64,000 nt of DNA from Neobacillus novalis NBRC 102450 (GTDB taxonomy: Bacteria > Bacillota > Bacilli > Bacillales > Cytobacillaceae): positions 1-64,000 of the forward strand of contig NZ_BCVP01000030.1 of NCBI RefSeq assembly GCF_001591805.1, in the 5' to 3' direction. This document shows, piece after piece, positions 28,995 through 38,754 of the stretch (within the stretch, counting starts at the first letter, position 1; each line of letters starts with the position of its first letter). Under the pieces are notes generated by a model. The model was given only the letters and a program-made list of their open reading frames with translations. It was not told where the DNA came from and made no database searches. A program made the position numbers and the translations under genes.

Positions 28995-30342
28995 TTTTTC
29001 CGCTCTCCTTTATATTCTCCACATTACAGTATAGACTCCCGTCTGATAATTGAATCTGAACCCGCTCATTCACTTTAACTTGTTTCACCGTTTTAACAAG
29101 GCTGTAATCTTCGGTATAGGCTAAACTATAGCCTCGTTCCATTATTTTCAACGGGCTTAAGGCTTGTAAGGTTGACAGAACATGATTGAAATCCGTTTGT
29201 TTTTTTGAGAATATTTGAAGCATAGACCGGTTCATTTCTTTTTGTCTACGGTTGAACTGATTTTTAGCTTCAAGTAATGCTTCACTCGGGTGGTTTCGCT
29301 CCAAATGTTTATTAAGAATTTCATACTGGCCTTTTTTTAATAATGATAACCGGGAAGATCCGCGAACAAGCCTTTCTGTTAATTTGTCTACTTGCTCTAG
29401 CTTCTGTTCATAGAGACGATGTGGATAGCGGAAGGCATATGATTTTTGCACCCGGTTTAACCGCTCTTTTTCAAACCGGAATTTTTCCTGCATGGCTCTT
29501 AAAAGACGTGTCTGCCGCTGCAAAATCCGGTCCATTAGTTCCTCAATATGTGGAACAGCGAGCTCAGCAGCACCTGTCGGGGTCGGTGCTCTTAGATCAG
29601 CAACAAAATCTGCAATCGTAAAATCTGTTTCATGACCGACGGCCGAAATAATCGGAATCATTGAGGAAAAAATCGCCCGGGCTACCTGTTCCTCATTGAA
29701 CGCCCATAATTCCTCAATAGAGCCTCCCCCGCGCCCAACAATCAAAACATCTATTTCCTTTATCTCATTTGCTTTATCAATTGCTTTAACAATGGAGGGT
29801 GCGGCATTATCACCTTGGACAAGGGCAGGGAAAACAAGAATATTGGCAATTGGATAACGCCTTTTAATTGTCGTAATGACGTCTCTTATCGCTGCACCTG
29901 TTGGAGAAGTAATCACGCCAACCGTTCTCGGATACAGGGGAATGGCCTTTTTCGCTTCCATTACAAATAGTCCCTCAGCCTCTAATCTTTGTTTTAACTG
30001 CTCATAGGCTAGAAATAATTCTCCAATGCCGTCAGGCTGCATCTCTCTAATATAGATTTGATACTGTCCGCTTGGTTCGTACACGGAAATATCGCCTTTT
30101 ACAATCACTTTCATTCCGTTTTCCGGAGTAAATTTCATGAACCGAGACTGGCTGGCAAACATCACCGCAAGAATTCGGGCTTTTTCATCCTTTAAAGTAA
30201 AATACATATGGCCGCTCGAATGTTGTTTAAAATTTGAAATTTCGCCTCTTACATGGACATCATGTAAATGTGGATCAGCATCAAATTTTCGTTTTATGTA
30301 TTTAGTTAAAGCATTTACGGATAGATATCTTTGCTCCTGCAT
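28984..30342 (-). CDS. xseA: exodeoxyribonuclease VII large subunit
   Basis: Catalytic subunit of the single-strand-specific exonuclease VII. An N-terminal OB fold ([20 protein letters not shown]), the nuclease domain with [29 protein letters not shown] and [20 protein letters not shown], then a coiled-coil C-terminal part that binds XseB. The 452-aa length is standard. It begins 79 bp after folD and leads the xseA-xseB-ispA-dxs-yqxC run. Confidence 0.96.
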   Translation of the reverse strand: MQEQRYLSVNALTKYIKRKFDADPHLHDVHVRGEISNFKQHSSGHMYFTLKDEKARILAVMFASQSRFMKFTPENGMKVIVKGDISVYEPSGQYQIYIREMQPDGIGELFLAYEQLKQRLEAEGLFVMEAKKAIPLYPRTVGVITSPTGAAIRDVITTIKRRYPIANILVFPALVQGDNAAPSIVKAIDKANEIKEIDVLIVGRGGGSIEELWAFNEEQVARAIFSSMIPIISAVGHETDFTIADFVADLRAPTPTGAAELAVPHIEELMDRILQRQTRLLRAMQEKFRFEKERLNRVQKSYAFRYPHRLYEQKLEQVDKLTERLVRGSSRLSLLKKGQYEILNKHLERNHPSEALLEAKNQFNRRQKEMNRSMLQIFSKKQTDFNHVLSTLQALSPLKIMERGYSLAYTEDYSLVKTVKQVKVNERVQIQLSDGSLYCNVENIKESGKSDE

Positions 30343-30420
30343 AATAAGTTCCTCTTTTCAACCAATTCGCGAGTCTGTCCTTATTCTTTAGAGAATATAA
30401 AAGATAAGGACATGATCCTG

Positions 30421-31278
30421 CTAATCGCGCGTTAAACTTTGCTCGGCGGATTTTAGCGTATTATACATCAGCATCGTTATCGTCATTGGTCCTACTCCCT
30501 TTGGTACCGGTGTGATATATCCAGCCTTTTCACTCACCTCATCAAAGGCCACATCACCACAAAGCTTGCCGTCCTCATTACGGTTAATACCTACATCAAT
30601 GACAACCGCGCCTTCTTTAACATGATCCGCTTTGATAAAGTTCGGGATCCCGACTGCAGCAACAAGGATATCCGCTTGTTTAGTATGTAACTTTAAATCT
30701 TTGGTTCTGGAATGACAGTAGGTTACGGTCGCATGCTGATTAAGAAATAATTGCCCTACCGGCTTGCCGACAATATTACTTCTGCCGACGACGACGACGT
30801 TTTTCCCGGCAATAGATATTCCTGTTTCCTCCAGAAGCACCATGATTCCATAAGGTGTACAGGGCAAAAAGGTATTTTGCCCGGTCATCATCCTGCCGAT
30901 ATTAATCGGATGGAAGCCATCGACATCCTTTACCGGGGAAATCGTCTCAATTACCTTTCTTTCATCAATATGTTTAGGAAGCGGCAGTTGAACTAAAATC
31001 CCATGGATGGCGGGGTCCCCATTTAATTCTTCAATTTTCGCAAGCAGGTCCTCTTCGGAAACCTCCTCCGGCATTTCAATTAATAAGGAGTACATGCCAA
31101 GATCTTTACATGTCTTTTCTTTATTAGTTACATATGTCCGTGAAGCATGGTTACTTCCGACAAGAATAACGGCTAATCCTGGGGTTACTCCCTGAGATTT
31201 AAGGGTAGCCACATGTTCGGCAATTTCTACTTTTTTCTTCGCAGCAATTTCTTTTCCATTAATAATTTGAGCAGTCAT
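30421..31278 (-). CDS. folD: bifunctional methylene-THF dehydrogenase/cyclohydrolase
   Basis: Interconverts 5,10-methylene-THF and 10-formyl-THF using NADP. Motifs: [16 protein letters not shown] (catalytic Tyr/Lys), [20 protein letters not shown] and the Rossmann [13 protein letters not shown]. The start at 31278 ([15 protein letters not shown]) lies eight bases after GGGGAG and fits the family; an in-frame extension to 31314 lacks a ribosome site. About 285 aa. It follows nusB. Confidence 0.96.
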   Translation of the reverse strand: MTAQIINGKEIAAKKKVEIAEHVATLKSQGVTPGLAVILVGSNHASRTYVTNKEKTCKDLGMYSLLIEMPEEVSEEDLLAKIEELNGDPAIHGILVQLPLPKHIDERKVIETISPVKDVDGFHPINIGRMMTGQNTFLPCTPYGIMVLLEETGISIAGKNVVVVGRSNIVGKPVGQLFLNQHATVTYCHSRTKDLKLHTKQADILVAAVGIPNFIKADHVKEGAVVIDVGINRNEDGKLCGDVAFDEVSEKAGYITPVPKGVGPMTITMLMYNTLKSAEQSLTRD

Positions 31279-31314
31279 TATTATATCTCCCCTTATGTGA
31301 GAGGGACCAATCAA

Positions 31315-31713
31315 TTAATCGTTAAGAAGCTTTTGTTTCACCTTTGAAAGAACACCATTAATAAACTTGCTTGATTGGTCATCCCCGTAAATTTTGGCTA
31401 TCTCTATAGCTTCATCTAAAATAACATTTTCCGGAACTTCTGTTCGAAAGTATGATAATTCAAATACAGCCATTCTTAATAGGTTTCGGTCAACGGTAGC
31501 TAAACGATCTATCGTCCATTTTTCAAGGTTTTCACTTATCAATTTGTCAATTTCTGTTTTATTTTCGACAACGCCTATAACGAGCTTAGAAAGATATTCG
31601 TCACCTGCCTCCCCTTCCAAAACATGTTCAATCGCGGATGATGCCTCAGTGCTGCTTACATCGATTTGAAACAGAGCCTGTAATGCTTTTTCCCTTGCTG
31701 TTCTTCTCTTCAT
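31315..31713 (-). CDS. nusB: transcription antitermination factor NusB
   Basis: All-helical protein that binds boxA with NusE (S10) in rRNA antitermination complexes. The 132-aa protein begins MKRRTAREKALQALFQID and has the C-terminal RTEVPENVILDEAIEIAK and FINGVLSKV motifs. The ATG is preceded by AAAGGAG. It starts a new unit after the yqhY terminator and runs into folD. Confidence 0.96.
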   Translation of the reverse strand: MKRRTAREKALQALFQIDVSSTEASSAIEHVLEGEAGDEYLSKLVIGVVENKTEIDKLISENLEKWTIDRLATVDRNLLRMAVFELSYFRTEVPENVILDEAIEIAKIYGDDQSSKFINGVLSKVKQKLLND

Positions 31714-31877
31714 TATACCGTTAACTCCTTTAGATATATTAAAAAATTTTGTCTATATTTCATACATGATATTGGATTAAAACTAATAAAGATGGTTTGC
31801 ACATAAAAAGATAATAGCATAACTAACATGGATTCGCACTGTAAGGATCATTTTTTTTCAATTTGAATCATTGGAAA

Positions 31878-31910
31878 AGAAAAACCAAAGGATTAAGTTC
31901 CTTTGGTTTT
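31878..31910 (-). terminator. terminator of the accB-accC-yqhY unit
   Basis: The minus strand reads AAAACCAAAGGAA, a short loop, then TCCTTTGGTTTTTC. The stem is 11-12 bp and sits just past the yqhY stop. Confidence 0.85.
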
Positions 31911-31915
31911 ACATC

Positions 31916-32323
31916 TTACATCTCTGAATCAATTTCCGGTTCATTCTTTTGGGTTTCAAATTGAATTCCAACGACATGAATATTTACTTCCTCTGCATCT
32001 AATGCAGTCATATTAAGGAGCGCTTGCCGGATGTTATCTTGTACTTTCCCAGCTACAGTCGGAATCGATACTCCAAACTTCATCAAGCAGTACACATCAA
32101 CCTTTATTCCTGATTCCGTCAGCTCCACTTTAACACCTTTACCGTGATTTTTTTTCCCTAAACGTTCTACAACACCCGTTGCAAAGTTTCCCCGCATCGA
32201 GGCGATACCTTCCACCTCGGAAGTGGCAATCCCCGCGATGACCTCAATTACTTCAGGGGCAATTTCAATCTTCCCATGCCCGCTATTACCCTGTTCCATT
32301 TCTAATACACTAAACTCGCTCAT
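31916..32323 (-). CDS. yqhY: Asp23/Gls24 family envelope protein YqhY
   Basis: Asp23-family protein of 135 aa with the typical IEIAPEVIEVIAGIATSEVE segment and an acidic tail. Genes of this type follow accBC in many Firmicutes, and in B. subtilis loss of yqhY selects acc mutations, which suggests a role tied to acetyl-CoA carboxylase activity. The start at 32323 (MSEFSVLEMEQG) lies eight bases after GGAGGTGA, which itself overlaps the upstream in-frame ATG at 32341. Last gene of accB-accC-yqhY. Confidence 0.92.
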   Translation of the reverse strand: MSEFSVLEMEQGNSGHGKIEIAPEVIEVIAGIATSEVEGIASMRGNFATGVVERLGKKNHGKGVKVELTESGIKVDVYCLMKFGVSIPTVAGKVQDNIRQALLNMTALDAEEVNIHVVGIQFETQKNEPEIDSEM

Positions 32324-32344
32324 CTTTCCGTTCACCTCCATAAA

Positions 32345-33700
32345 TTAGCTAGACTTCATCACATCATGCAATTCCAGGAATTTCGTATTAAATCCGCCTT
32401 CTACAAATGTTTCATGCTCTAGCAGTTTTAAATGAAATGGGATTGTTGTATGGATTCCCTCGATAACAAATTCACTTAATGCCCGTTTCATTCTTGAGAT
32501 TGCCTCTTCCCTGCTGGCACCATATGCGATGACTTTCGCAATCATAGAATCGTAGTAAGGCGGTATCGTGTACCCTGGGTATGCAGCCGAATCAACACGA
32601 ACTCCGAAACCTCCAGGCGGCAAGTACATTTTGATTTTTCCAGCAGAAGGGAGAAAATTCTTTTCTGGGTTTTCAGCGTTGATCCTGCACTCAATTGCCC
32701 ATCCTGTAAAAGTGACTTCCTGCTGTTTTAATGATAACTTTTCACCGTTTGCCACTCGAATTTGTTCTTTAATGAGGTCGATTCCAGTGACCAATTCAGT
32801 TACAGGGTGCTCCACCTGAATCCTGGTGTTCATTTCCATAAAATAAAATTTACGATTGCGGTAGTCATAGATAAATTCTACCGTTCCGGCACCTGAATAT
32901 GCAACTGCTTTTGCTGCTTTTACAGCGGCAGCACCCATCTCCTCGCGAATTTCTCCGTCTAAGGCAGGTGAAGGCGTTTCTTCAAGCAGCTTTTGCAGCC
33001 TGCGTTGAATGGAGCAATCTCTCTCGCCTAAATGGATGGTATTGCCGTGAGAATCACCCAAGACCTGAATTTCAACGTGACGGAAATCCTCAATATATTT
33101 TTCAATATAGACACCGGGATTCCCGAAAGCGGTAAGTGCTTCCTGCTGGGTAATATTGATGCCTTTAATTAATTCCGGCTCATTCCTGGCAACACGGATT
33201 CCTTTGCCGCCACCGCCTGCTGTTGCTTTAATAATGACTGGATACTGAATTTCTTCCACGAGTTGAAGGGCCTCATCGATGTCATTAATAATTCCGGTCG
33301 ATCCGGGAACTATCGGCACCCCTGCTTCCTTCATCGTTTCTCTTGCGATATCCTTTGTACCCATTTTGGTGATTGCTTCTGGGCTTGGTCCAACAAAGGT
33401 TATATTACATTCACGACAGAGTTCAGCGAAATCGGCATTTTCTGCCAAGAAGCCATAACCAGGGTGAATGGCATCACAAGCGGTTAGCTTGGCGACACTA
33501 ATAATATTTGTTACGTTTAAATAACTGTCTTTTGATGCAGTAGGACCAATGCAATAGGCTTCATCAGCCAACTGAACATGCAATGCTTCACGGTCTGCTT
33601 CTGAGAAAACGGCAACTGATTCAATTCCCATTTCCCGGCAGGCGCGAATAATCCTTACTGCGATTTCTCCTCTATTTGCAATTAACAGTTTTTTTATCAT
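32345..33700 (-). CDS. accC: acetyl-CoA carboxylase biotin carboxylase
   Basis: ATP-dependent carboxylation of biotin on AccB, the first half-reaction of malonyl-CoA synthesis. ATP-grasp enzyme: [15 protein letters not shown] at the N-terminus, the glycine-rich [14 protein letters not shown] loop, and the active-site [15 protein letters not shown]. The 451-aa length is typical. It follows accB by 18 bp. Confidence 0.97.
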   Translation of the reverse strand: MIKKLLIANRGEIAVRIIRACREMGIESVAVFSEADREALHVQLADEAYCIGPTASKDSYLNVTNIISVAKLTACDAIHPGYGFLAENADFAELCRECNITFVGPSPEAITKMGTKDIARETMKEAGVPIVPGSTGIINDIDEALQLVEEIQYPVIIKATAGGGGKGIRVARNEPELIKGINITQQEALTAFGNPGVYIEKYIEDFRHVEIQVLGDSHGNTIHLGERDCSIQRRLQKLLEETPSPALDGEIREEMGAAAVKAAKAVAYSGAGTVEFIYDYRNRKFYFMEMNTRIQVEHPVTELVTGIDLIKEQIRVANGEKLSLKQQEVTFTGWAIECRINAENPEKNFLPSAGKIKMYLPPGGFGVRVDSAAYPGYTIPPYYDSMIAKVIAYGASREEAISRMKRALSEFVIEGIHTTIPFHLKLLEHETFVEGGFNTKFLELHDVMKSS

Positions 33701-33718
33701 TCTGTTACCGCTCCTAAC

Positions 33719-34234
33719 TTAAGGCTTTACTAAAAATAATGGCTGTCCGTATTCAACTAATTGGCCATTTTTTGCAAGGACTTCCACAATTTCTCCAGTT
33801 ACTTCTGCTTCAATTTCATTAAATAATTTCATCGCTTCGACAATACACACAATGGAATCCTTCGTTACATGTGACCCTGCTTTCACATATGCATCTGCAT
33901 CCGGAGTCGGAGAGGCATAGAAAGTTCCTACCATTGGTGAAGTAATCTTGTGTAGATTTTCTGTATCCGCTTCAGTGGTTGTTTCAACCTTTGGAGCTTC
34001 CTGCTTTACTTCCACTGCAGGCGCAGTTGGAGTAACAGCTGCAACCGGGATTGTTTGAACGGCAGCCGGTGCTGCTGAAGCAGCTGCTTGAATAACTGGC
34101 TGAACAGTCGTTACTGTTGCTGGACCATTCTTCTTCATCTTGATTTTAGAACCGTCATTCTCATATACAAATTCATCAATACTCGACTGGTCAACCAATT
34201 TAATCAATTCACGAATTTCTTGTACTTTTAACAT
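33719..34234 (-). CDS. accB: biotin carboxyl carrier protein of acetyl-CoA carboxylase
   Basis: Carries biotin between biotin carboxylase and carboxyltransferase. The 171-aa protein has an N-terminal helix ([19 protein letters not shown]), a long Ala/Pro/Val linker (about 45-85) and the biotinyl domain with the modified lysine in VEAMKLFNE (Lys136). First gene of the accB-accC-yqhY operon. A candidate promoter lies at 34361-34390, so its leader would contain a degenerate palindromic repeat. Confidence 0.97.
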   Translation of the reverse strand: MLKVQEIRELIKLVDQSSIDEFVYENDGSKIKMKKNGPATVTTVQPVIQAAASAAPAAVQTIPVAAVTPTAPAVEVKQEAPKVETTTEADTENLHKITSPMVGTFYASPTPDADAYVKAGSHVTKDSIVCIVEAMKLFNEIEAEVTGEIVEVLAKNGQLVEYGQPLFLVKP

Positions 34235-34284
34235 TATGTAACACCCCTCGTACGACTTTAATAAAATGCTTTTAACTTTGAATA

Positions 34285-34342
34285 CTGGCTAGCTCAGCAC
34301 CCAGTGGCTAGTGACTTCGCTAAACGGGTGCTTCCGCTTTTC
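34285..34342. repeat. degenerate copy of the palindromic repeat
   Basis: TGGCTAGCTCAGCACCCAG at one end and GGGTGCTTCCGCTTTTC at the other mirror the ends of the 9692-9811 element, but the middle is shortened to about 25 bp. It lies between the accB promoter candidate and the accB start. The rest of the 317-bp gap 34235-34551 holds only that promoter and the spoIIIAH terminator. Confidence 0.6.
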
Positions 34343-34360
34343 TTATGACTTACTACTAAT

Positions 34361-34390
34361 ACTATAATATAATACTAAGTAAAAGTTCAA
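34361..34390 (-). promoter_or_regulatory. candidate sigma-A promoter of accB
   Basis: The minus strand reads TTGAAC (34385-34390), 18 bases, TATAGT (34361-34366). The spacing is one longer than ideal. The inferred leader is about 120 bases. Confidence 0.4.
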
Positions 34391-34517
34391 TAATCTTAAT
34401 CGGATTTCTCACTTTGCCCCATGCTTCTATCTTAATATTTTTTATTAAAAAAGGGAATTTTTACTGTAGATATCAATACAAAACACTATTTTTCCCTATT
34501 AAAAAATAAATAAACGT

Positions 34518-34545
34518 AAAAAAGGAAGCGAGGCTTCCCTTTTTT
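34518..34545 (-). terminator. terminator of the spoIIIA operon
   Basis: AAAAAGGAAGC-gag-GCTTCCCTTTTTT, seven bases past the spoIIIAH stop. A strong stem with T-runs on both strands. Confidence 0.85.
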
Positions 34546-34551
34546 AACGGT

Positions 34552-35103
34552 TTATTTTGAAGGCTGATATTCTACTGCAACATAGTTCGTTTCATCAATT
34601 TCTTTTTTCACTTCGAGCATAATTTTATTTGCTTCCGTTACTGATGGCTTCTTCTTGGCTTTAACTGTAACGATAACTTTCGGCCCGTCGGCTCTAACTA
34701 GTACATCATCATAGCCCATCGTTTTAATAAAATGTTCAAGCAATTCTTCCTTTGCCGCTGTTTCAGTTAACTTATTCATTTGATCTTTTACCTTACTTAT
34801 TTCTTCCGCGGAAAGATTGGTGGAAGCAAGTTGGGTAGTTAAGTCCTGTCTCTGTTCGCTCCGCATGTCTTCAAGGTCCATTTTAAGTTCTTCAAACTGA
34901 GCATCGCCCGCTACAGAAGATATGACAGATTTGCCATCCTTGGCTTCGGTTTTTGTTTTACCCTGATTTTGATCTTTAGCCTTTTGTTGGACGGCTGTCA
35001 GTTCATTCGTCTTTTGCTCAGGAGAGGTAATATAATAAACCGTCAGCACAACTACTAAACTTAACATTGTCAATAACCAAACTGTTTGTTTTTTTAAAAG
35101 CAT
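34552..35103 (-). CDS. spoIIIAH: SpoIIIAH channel protein
   Basis: Mother-cell membrane protein whose extracellular YscJ/FliF-like domain docks with forespore SpoIIQ to form the feeding-tube channel. The 183-aa protein has one N-terminal membrane span (KQTVWLLTMLSLVVVLTVYY), a charged coiled linker, and the ring-building domain (about 85-183, MGYDDVLVRADGPKVIVTVK). Last gene of the spoIIIA operon, followed by a terminator. Confidence 0.96.
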   Translation of the reverse strand: MLLKKQTVWLLTMLSLVVVLTVYYITSPEQKTNELTAVQQKAKDQNQGKTKTEAKDGKSVISSVAGDAQFEELKMDLEDMRSEQRQDLTTQLASTNLSAEEISKVKDQMNKLTETAAKEELLEHFIKTMGYDDVLVRADGPKVIVTVKAKKKPSVTEANKIMLEVKKEIDETNYVAVEYQPSK

Positions 35104-35118
35104 GAAGAAATCCCCCTT

Positions 35119-35769
35119 TTATTTTTTAGGCATAACAGCCACTCTGTGGCTCGGCACTCCTAAAACTCTCGTAACTGCTTCCCTTATCCATTTTTTTACC
35201 TCGATATTTTCAACACCCTTGGCAACGACCAATACGCCGCGAATCTCTGGTTTTTTTGTTTCGACTACAATTGGAACCTCTTTTTCTCCTTCACGGATTA
35301 TCACCAGTTGTTCATCCGTTGAGGAATCCTGAACTTTCCGCTGCCCGCCGTCACGATCTACCTCATCCGTTGTTTGGGATTTTGTTACCCGATTTTTTTC
35401 CAGTACCTTTTTATCTGTTGAATCAATGTTCACAACGACGGTAACATCATTTACTCCTAACATTTCCTGAAGTGCCTTCTTTAGTTGATTCTCATATTTT
35501 TCTTCATAATCAGCTATCGACTTATTGCCTGAACCCTTATTCAGGCCAAATGCTGCTACATCCTCGGACTCTGTTTTCCCACTGGTTGCAGCAGGAACCG
35601 CAGCAGGATTTGTGTCATTTTTGAACACAATATTGCCTACAAACATAAACGCGGCGCCAATACAAAGGACAAGGATCATATACTGGTATTTACCGGGTTT
35701 CTTCTCGCCATTTTCATCAGGTTTGAGTATTTTTTTGAGCCATGATAATGGTCCTTGATTGTTATCCAT
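35119..35769 (-). CDS. spoIIIAG: SpoIIIAG ring-forming protein
   Basis: Single-pass mother-cell membrane protein that forms a large ring in the SpoIIIA-SpoIIQ complex. Membrane span about residues 31-50 (MILVLCIGAAFMFVGNIVF), then a ring-building domain (LKKALQEMLGVNDVTVVVNI) interrupted by a long polar insertion, as in the family. The start at 35769 (MDNNQGPLSW) overlaps the spoIIIAF stop as ATGGATAA. The frame continues upstream inside spoIIIAF but without reason to start there. About 216 aa. Confidence 0.94.
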   Translation of the reverse strand: MDNNQGPLSWLKKILKPDENGEKKPGKYQYMILVLCIGAAFMFVGNIVFKNDTNPAAVPAATSGKTESEDVAAFGLNKGSGNKSIADYEEKYENQLKKALQEMLGVNDVTVVVNIDSTDKKVLEKNRVTKSQTTDEVDRDGGQRKVQDSSTDEQLVIIREGEKEVPIVVETKKPEIRGVLVVAKGVENIEVKKWIREAVTRVLGVPSHRVAVMPKK

Positions 35770-36391
35770 TTTTCTTTTTGATCCCCCCCTCAATCGAAAC
35801 CTCAACTGACTCTTCTGATACATTCCATTTTTTCGAAAGAAATGCGGCTATTTGTTCTGTTTCTTCTGTTGATCCTTTGGATGGAAGAGGTGTTCCTGTG
35901 TTAATTTCGATTTGTTTAATCACTTCGACTGTCTTCACGCCAGTTTTTGGCTGCTTCAGAAGAACCACAACCTTTTGGAGGTTTTCAGGAAATGCTTTGT
36001 CGCTTTCTTCGTTAATGGCTAGGTCAATTGTTTCTATCTCCAATCCGTATTGGTCCATCAACTCCTTTTTAACGTCCTTTTTCAGCTGGACAGCCATGTC
36101 TTTTAAAATATATGCACTCTGGGATGCTTGTATTTCTTTTTTCTTCAAATCTATTAAATTTTCCATATTTTTTTCCCCGGGTGCTTGATACGTTGGAATG
36201 GCTGCAAAGGCTGATTCAAAATCCTTGGAAATCAATTTAAGGATTGGGGTTAAGATAATGGCGATTAAGAGCAGTCCTGTAACCATTTTCGTATATTTCT
36301 GCATACTCGAATTTGGAAGCAGCATATCAATGACTGTAGCTAACAGGATAAACAGAATAATATTCGTTACCCACTCTTTCAAAAACTCCAT
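35762..36391 (-). CDS. spoIIIAF: SpoIIIAF
   Basis: Membrane component of the SpoIIIA secretion-like complex. The 209-aa protein has two N-terminal membrane spans (about 8-28 and 34-55) and a ring-building domain in the C-terminal half (VVVLLKQPKTGVKTVEVIKQ). It overlaps spoIIIAG by 8 bp and follows spoIIIAE by 13 bp. Confidence 0.94.
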   Translation of the reverse strand: MEFLKEWVTNIILFILLATVIDMLLPNSSMQKYTKMVTGLLLIAIILTPILKLISKDFESAFAAIPTYQAPGEKNMENLIDLKKKEIQASQSAYILKDMAVQLKKDVKKELMDQYGLEIETIDLAINEESDKAFPENLQKVVVLLKQPKTGVKTVEVIKQIEINTGTPLPSKGSTEETEQIAAFLSKKWNVSEESVEVSIEGGIKKKNG

Positions 36392-36404
36392 TTTCGGGGC
36401 CCTC

Positions 36405-37604
36405 CTATCTCATCATCATCGTCAAATTTCCGGCCGCTACAATAACCGTAATACTTAAAAAGAACATCAGTGAGACAATCGCTAGTGCGGCAAAAACATA
36501 AATCACACTCTTGCTGATAATATCCAAACAAGTAATGATTGGCCCGCCGCCTAATGGCTGCAGGATAGCGGCCGCAAATTTATAGATAAAGGCAATCATC
36601 AAAATTTTAATCGCAGGGAATGCAACGATGATTAGCAGAATGGCTACCCCGGCAATCCCAACCGTATTTTTTAACAGAACAGATGCGGTAACGACTGTAT
36701 CGGTAGCATCGGTAAACATTCTGCCGATGACCGGAATAAAGTTTCCGGTAACGAATTTCGCTGTCCTGATGGTCACGCCATCCGTTACGGCGGCGGAAGC
36801 CCCCTGGACAGAGATAACACCTAGAAATACTGTTAAGAACAGCCCCATTAACCCGATGCTCCAGTTTCTTAGCAAGGCTGCTAGCTGCGAAACTTTATAT
36901 TGTTCTGACATTGTACTGACAATACTAAGCAAGGTAGCTAGAAAGAGGAGCGGGAGAATAATATACTGCATAAATAACCCGCTCATATTCATTAAAAATA
37001 ATATGACTGGATGGAAGAAAGCCGCGGAGACAATTCCTCCGGAAGCCGCTATTAACGCCAGCAGTAACGGCACAAGCGCAAGCACAAAGGAAATCATCGT
37101 CCCGATAGCTTCATTCGTGTAATCGATAGCGATATGAAAACTATTAAGGGCAAGAATCACCAGCACCATATAGACGATCGAATAAGCAACCTTGCTGATT
37201 GCGCTTTTCTCGAAAGCATTTTGCATCGATTGCAGGAACATACTAAAAATCGTTAGCATGATCAACGAACCCAGTAATTTACCATTCGCAACAAACTCAT
37301 GGAAAGCAAACTTTAAAACTCCCTGCCCCCATTGTTTAAAGGAGAATTTTTTATCGCCTTTTACAAAATCATACAAGCTTCCTTTTTGGCTTTCCGGGAG
37401 AAAGCCGCCATATTTATTGGTGATATCTTCCCAGAATTGTTTAAGTTCCGCCAAGTCCAAGGCTTTAAGCTGTGTATCTACTAATTCCTGCGGTGAAAGC
37501 GGGTTAGAGGTGTCTTTAGATTCTTCGGCAGCTTGGACACTAGGAATCAATAAAAAAAAGAATACAAGAATGATGATAGGAATAAACTGCAGCCTCTGCT
37601 TCAA
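36405..37604 (-). CDS. spoIIIAE: SpoIIIAE polytopic membrane protein
   Basis: Largest integral membrane protein of the SpoIIIA complex, distantly like permease or export-gate proteins. The 399-aa protein has an N-terminal signal-like span ending SVQAAEE, an extracellular region, then about eight membrane spans. Family residues include VPLLLALIAASGGIVSAAFF and QPLGGGPIITCLDIISKSV. It lies 13 bp after spoIIIAD. Confidence 0.96.
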   Translation of the reverse strand: MKQRLQFIPIIILVFFFLLIPSVQAAEESKDTSNPLSPQELVDTQLKALDLAELKQFWEDITNKYGGFLPESQKGSLYDFVKGDKKFSFKQWGQGVLKFAFHEFVANGKLLGSLIMLTIFSMFLQSMQNAFEKSAISKVAYSIVYMVLVILALNSFHIAIDYTNEAIGTMISFVLALVPLLLALIAASGGIVSAAFFHPVILFLMNMSGLFMQYIILPLLFLATLLSIVSTMSEQYKVSQLAALLRNWSIGLMGLFLTVFLGVISVQGASAAVTDGVTIRTAKFVTGNFIPVIGRMFTDATDTVVTASVLLKNTVGIAGVAILLIIVAFPAIKILMIAFIYKFAAAILQPLGGGPIITCLDIISKSVIYVFAALAIVSLMFFLSITVIVAAGNLTMMMR

Positions 37605-37617
37605 TTTTTACACCCCA

Positions 37618-38007
37618 TTAGCTCGGAATTAGTTTGATAATGGTTTCAATTAGAACGGTTAGAATGGGTATCGCCATGGCGAGAATGATTATTTTTCCTG
37701 CTAATTCAATTTTTGAGGCGATGGCTCCTTGGCCGGCATCCTTGGTTATTTGGGTCGCAAATTCGGCGATATAGGCAATCCCAATAATTTTGAGAATCGT
37801 TTCAACATAAACCATATTCACCTTGGCATTCACTGCTAATTTTTCGAGCATATGAATGATTTCAAAAATCTTATCCACTAAAAACAGAAAAATGACACAG
37901 CCGACAAAAACAACCAAAAGGAAGGCGAAATTTGGTTTTTGCTCTTTAATAATTAAAGCAAGAAAGGTTGCTATAAGAGCGACACCGACTATTTTAATGA
38001 TTTCAAT
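37618..38007 (-). CDS. spoIIIAD: SpoIIIAD, apparently initiated at ATT
   Basis: Small SpoIIIAC/AD-family membrane protein (about 129 aa, four spans) of the SpoIIIA complex. The C-terminal part (VNMVYVETILKIIGIAYIAE, DAGQGAIASKIELAGK) is highly conserved. The first ordinary start codon is a TTG at 37917, which would remove the first membrane span. In-frame translation upstream gives EIIKIVGVALIATFLALIIK, matching the family N-terminus. The only plausible initiator is ATT at 38005-38007, eight bases after a strong AAAGGAGG. I infer a rare ATT start. Confidence 0.88.
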   Translation of the reverse strand: MEIIKIVGVALIATFLALIIKEQKPNFAFLLVVFVGCVIFLFLVDKIFEIIHMLEKLAVNAKVNMVYVETILKIIGIAYIAEFATQITKDAGQGAIASKIELAGKIIILAMAIPILTVLIETIIKLIPS

Positions 38008-38023
38008 AGCAGAGCCCTCCTTT

Positions 38024-38227
38024 CTATTGAAACAAGAATACAGATTTTATTTTTTGAAAGAGGTCGTCCACAATCGAGGCCACCTGAAACAAAATATAGA
38101 TAAATCCAAACAAGGTGACCCACTGTGCGTATTCCTTTTTACCCACTTGATCAAGAACAGTATGCAAAAAAGCAACCACTATGCCAACACCGGCAATTTT
38201 AAAAATAATATCTACTTCTAAACCCAT
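38024..38227 (-). CDS. spoIIIAC: SpoIIIAC
   Basis: A 67-aa protein with two hydrophobic spans, related to SpoIIIAD and part of the mother-cell SpoIIIA complex. It reads MGLEVDIIFKIAGVGIVVAF and continues HTVLDQVGKKEYAQWVTLFG, a well-conserved family sequence. It lies 11 bp after spoIIIAB and 16 bp before the inferred ATT start of spoIIIAD. Confidence 0.95.
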   Translation of the reverse strand: MGLEVDIIFKIAGVGIVVAFLHTVLDQVGKKEYAQWVTLFGFIYILFQVASIVDDLFQKIKSVFLFQ

Positions 38228-38238
38228 TGCTTTTCCCC

Positions 38239-38754
38239 CTAAAATAATAAAATAATCAGTAATAATCCTGATAAGAAGCCCAGGCTCTTTACCATCTTTT
38301 CATATTTTGCCTGCCGGTCGATGGCATCCGATTCTTCTCTTTCAAGATGTGTCAGCGTCAGCATAATATGTTTTTGCTGGGAAAAGCGATCATGGCGGCC
38401 AAGGGTTTCCCCAAATTGCTTCATAATTTCAAATTCTCCCTGCTTTAATGCTGTGGACTTCCAAACCTCTTTTAAACTAGTTTCCCAAGCATCCTTCACC
38501 GTTGTTTCTGTGTCTGTCAGTTTCTTTCCAAAGGCTTCAAAAAACAGGGAAAGAGGTTTTGAAAGCTGTGCAGCTAATCTCCTGGCAGCCTCATGCAACG
38601 GTGTGTGACTATACATGATTTCCGCCTCTAGTGATTGTAGTGCCGATCTTAACGCCCTTAGCTGCTTAGGCCGGTCACTAAAATTTCGGGCTGCCTCAAA
38701 CCCAGTCCAAGTCGTCGCAACAATTATGATGATCGCTCCTATTAACTTAATCAT
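38239..38754 (-). CDS. spoIIIAB: SpoIIIAB
   Basis: Stage III sporulation protein of 171 aa resembling GspF/type II secretion inner-membrane platform proteins. An N-terminal span (about 1-22), a helical cytoplasmic body with RPKQLRALRSALQSLEAEI and HTPLHEAARRLA, and a C-terminal span (LGFLSGLLLIILLF). It begins directly after the spoIIIAA stop (TGAATG), so translation is coupled. Confidence 0.95.
   Translation of the reverse strand: MIKLIGAIIIIVATTWTGFEAARNFSDRPKQLRALRSALQSLEAEIMYSHTPLHEAARRLAAQLSKPLSLFFEAFGKKLTDTETTVKDAWETSLKEVWKSTALKQGEFEIMKQFGETLGRHDRFSQQKHIMLTLTHLEREESDAIDRQAKYEKMVKSLGFLSGLLLIILLF

Noticed and set aside
35742-37122. Plus-strand frames of 148 and 164 aa opposite spoIIIAF and spoIIIAE
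   Set aside because: Hydrophobic antisense shadows of membrane-protein genes.
37618-37917. 99-aa version of spoIIIAD starting at TTG
   Set aside because: It loses the conserved first membrane span and has no ribosome site; the longer ATT-started form fits the family.
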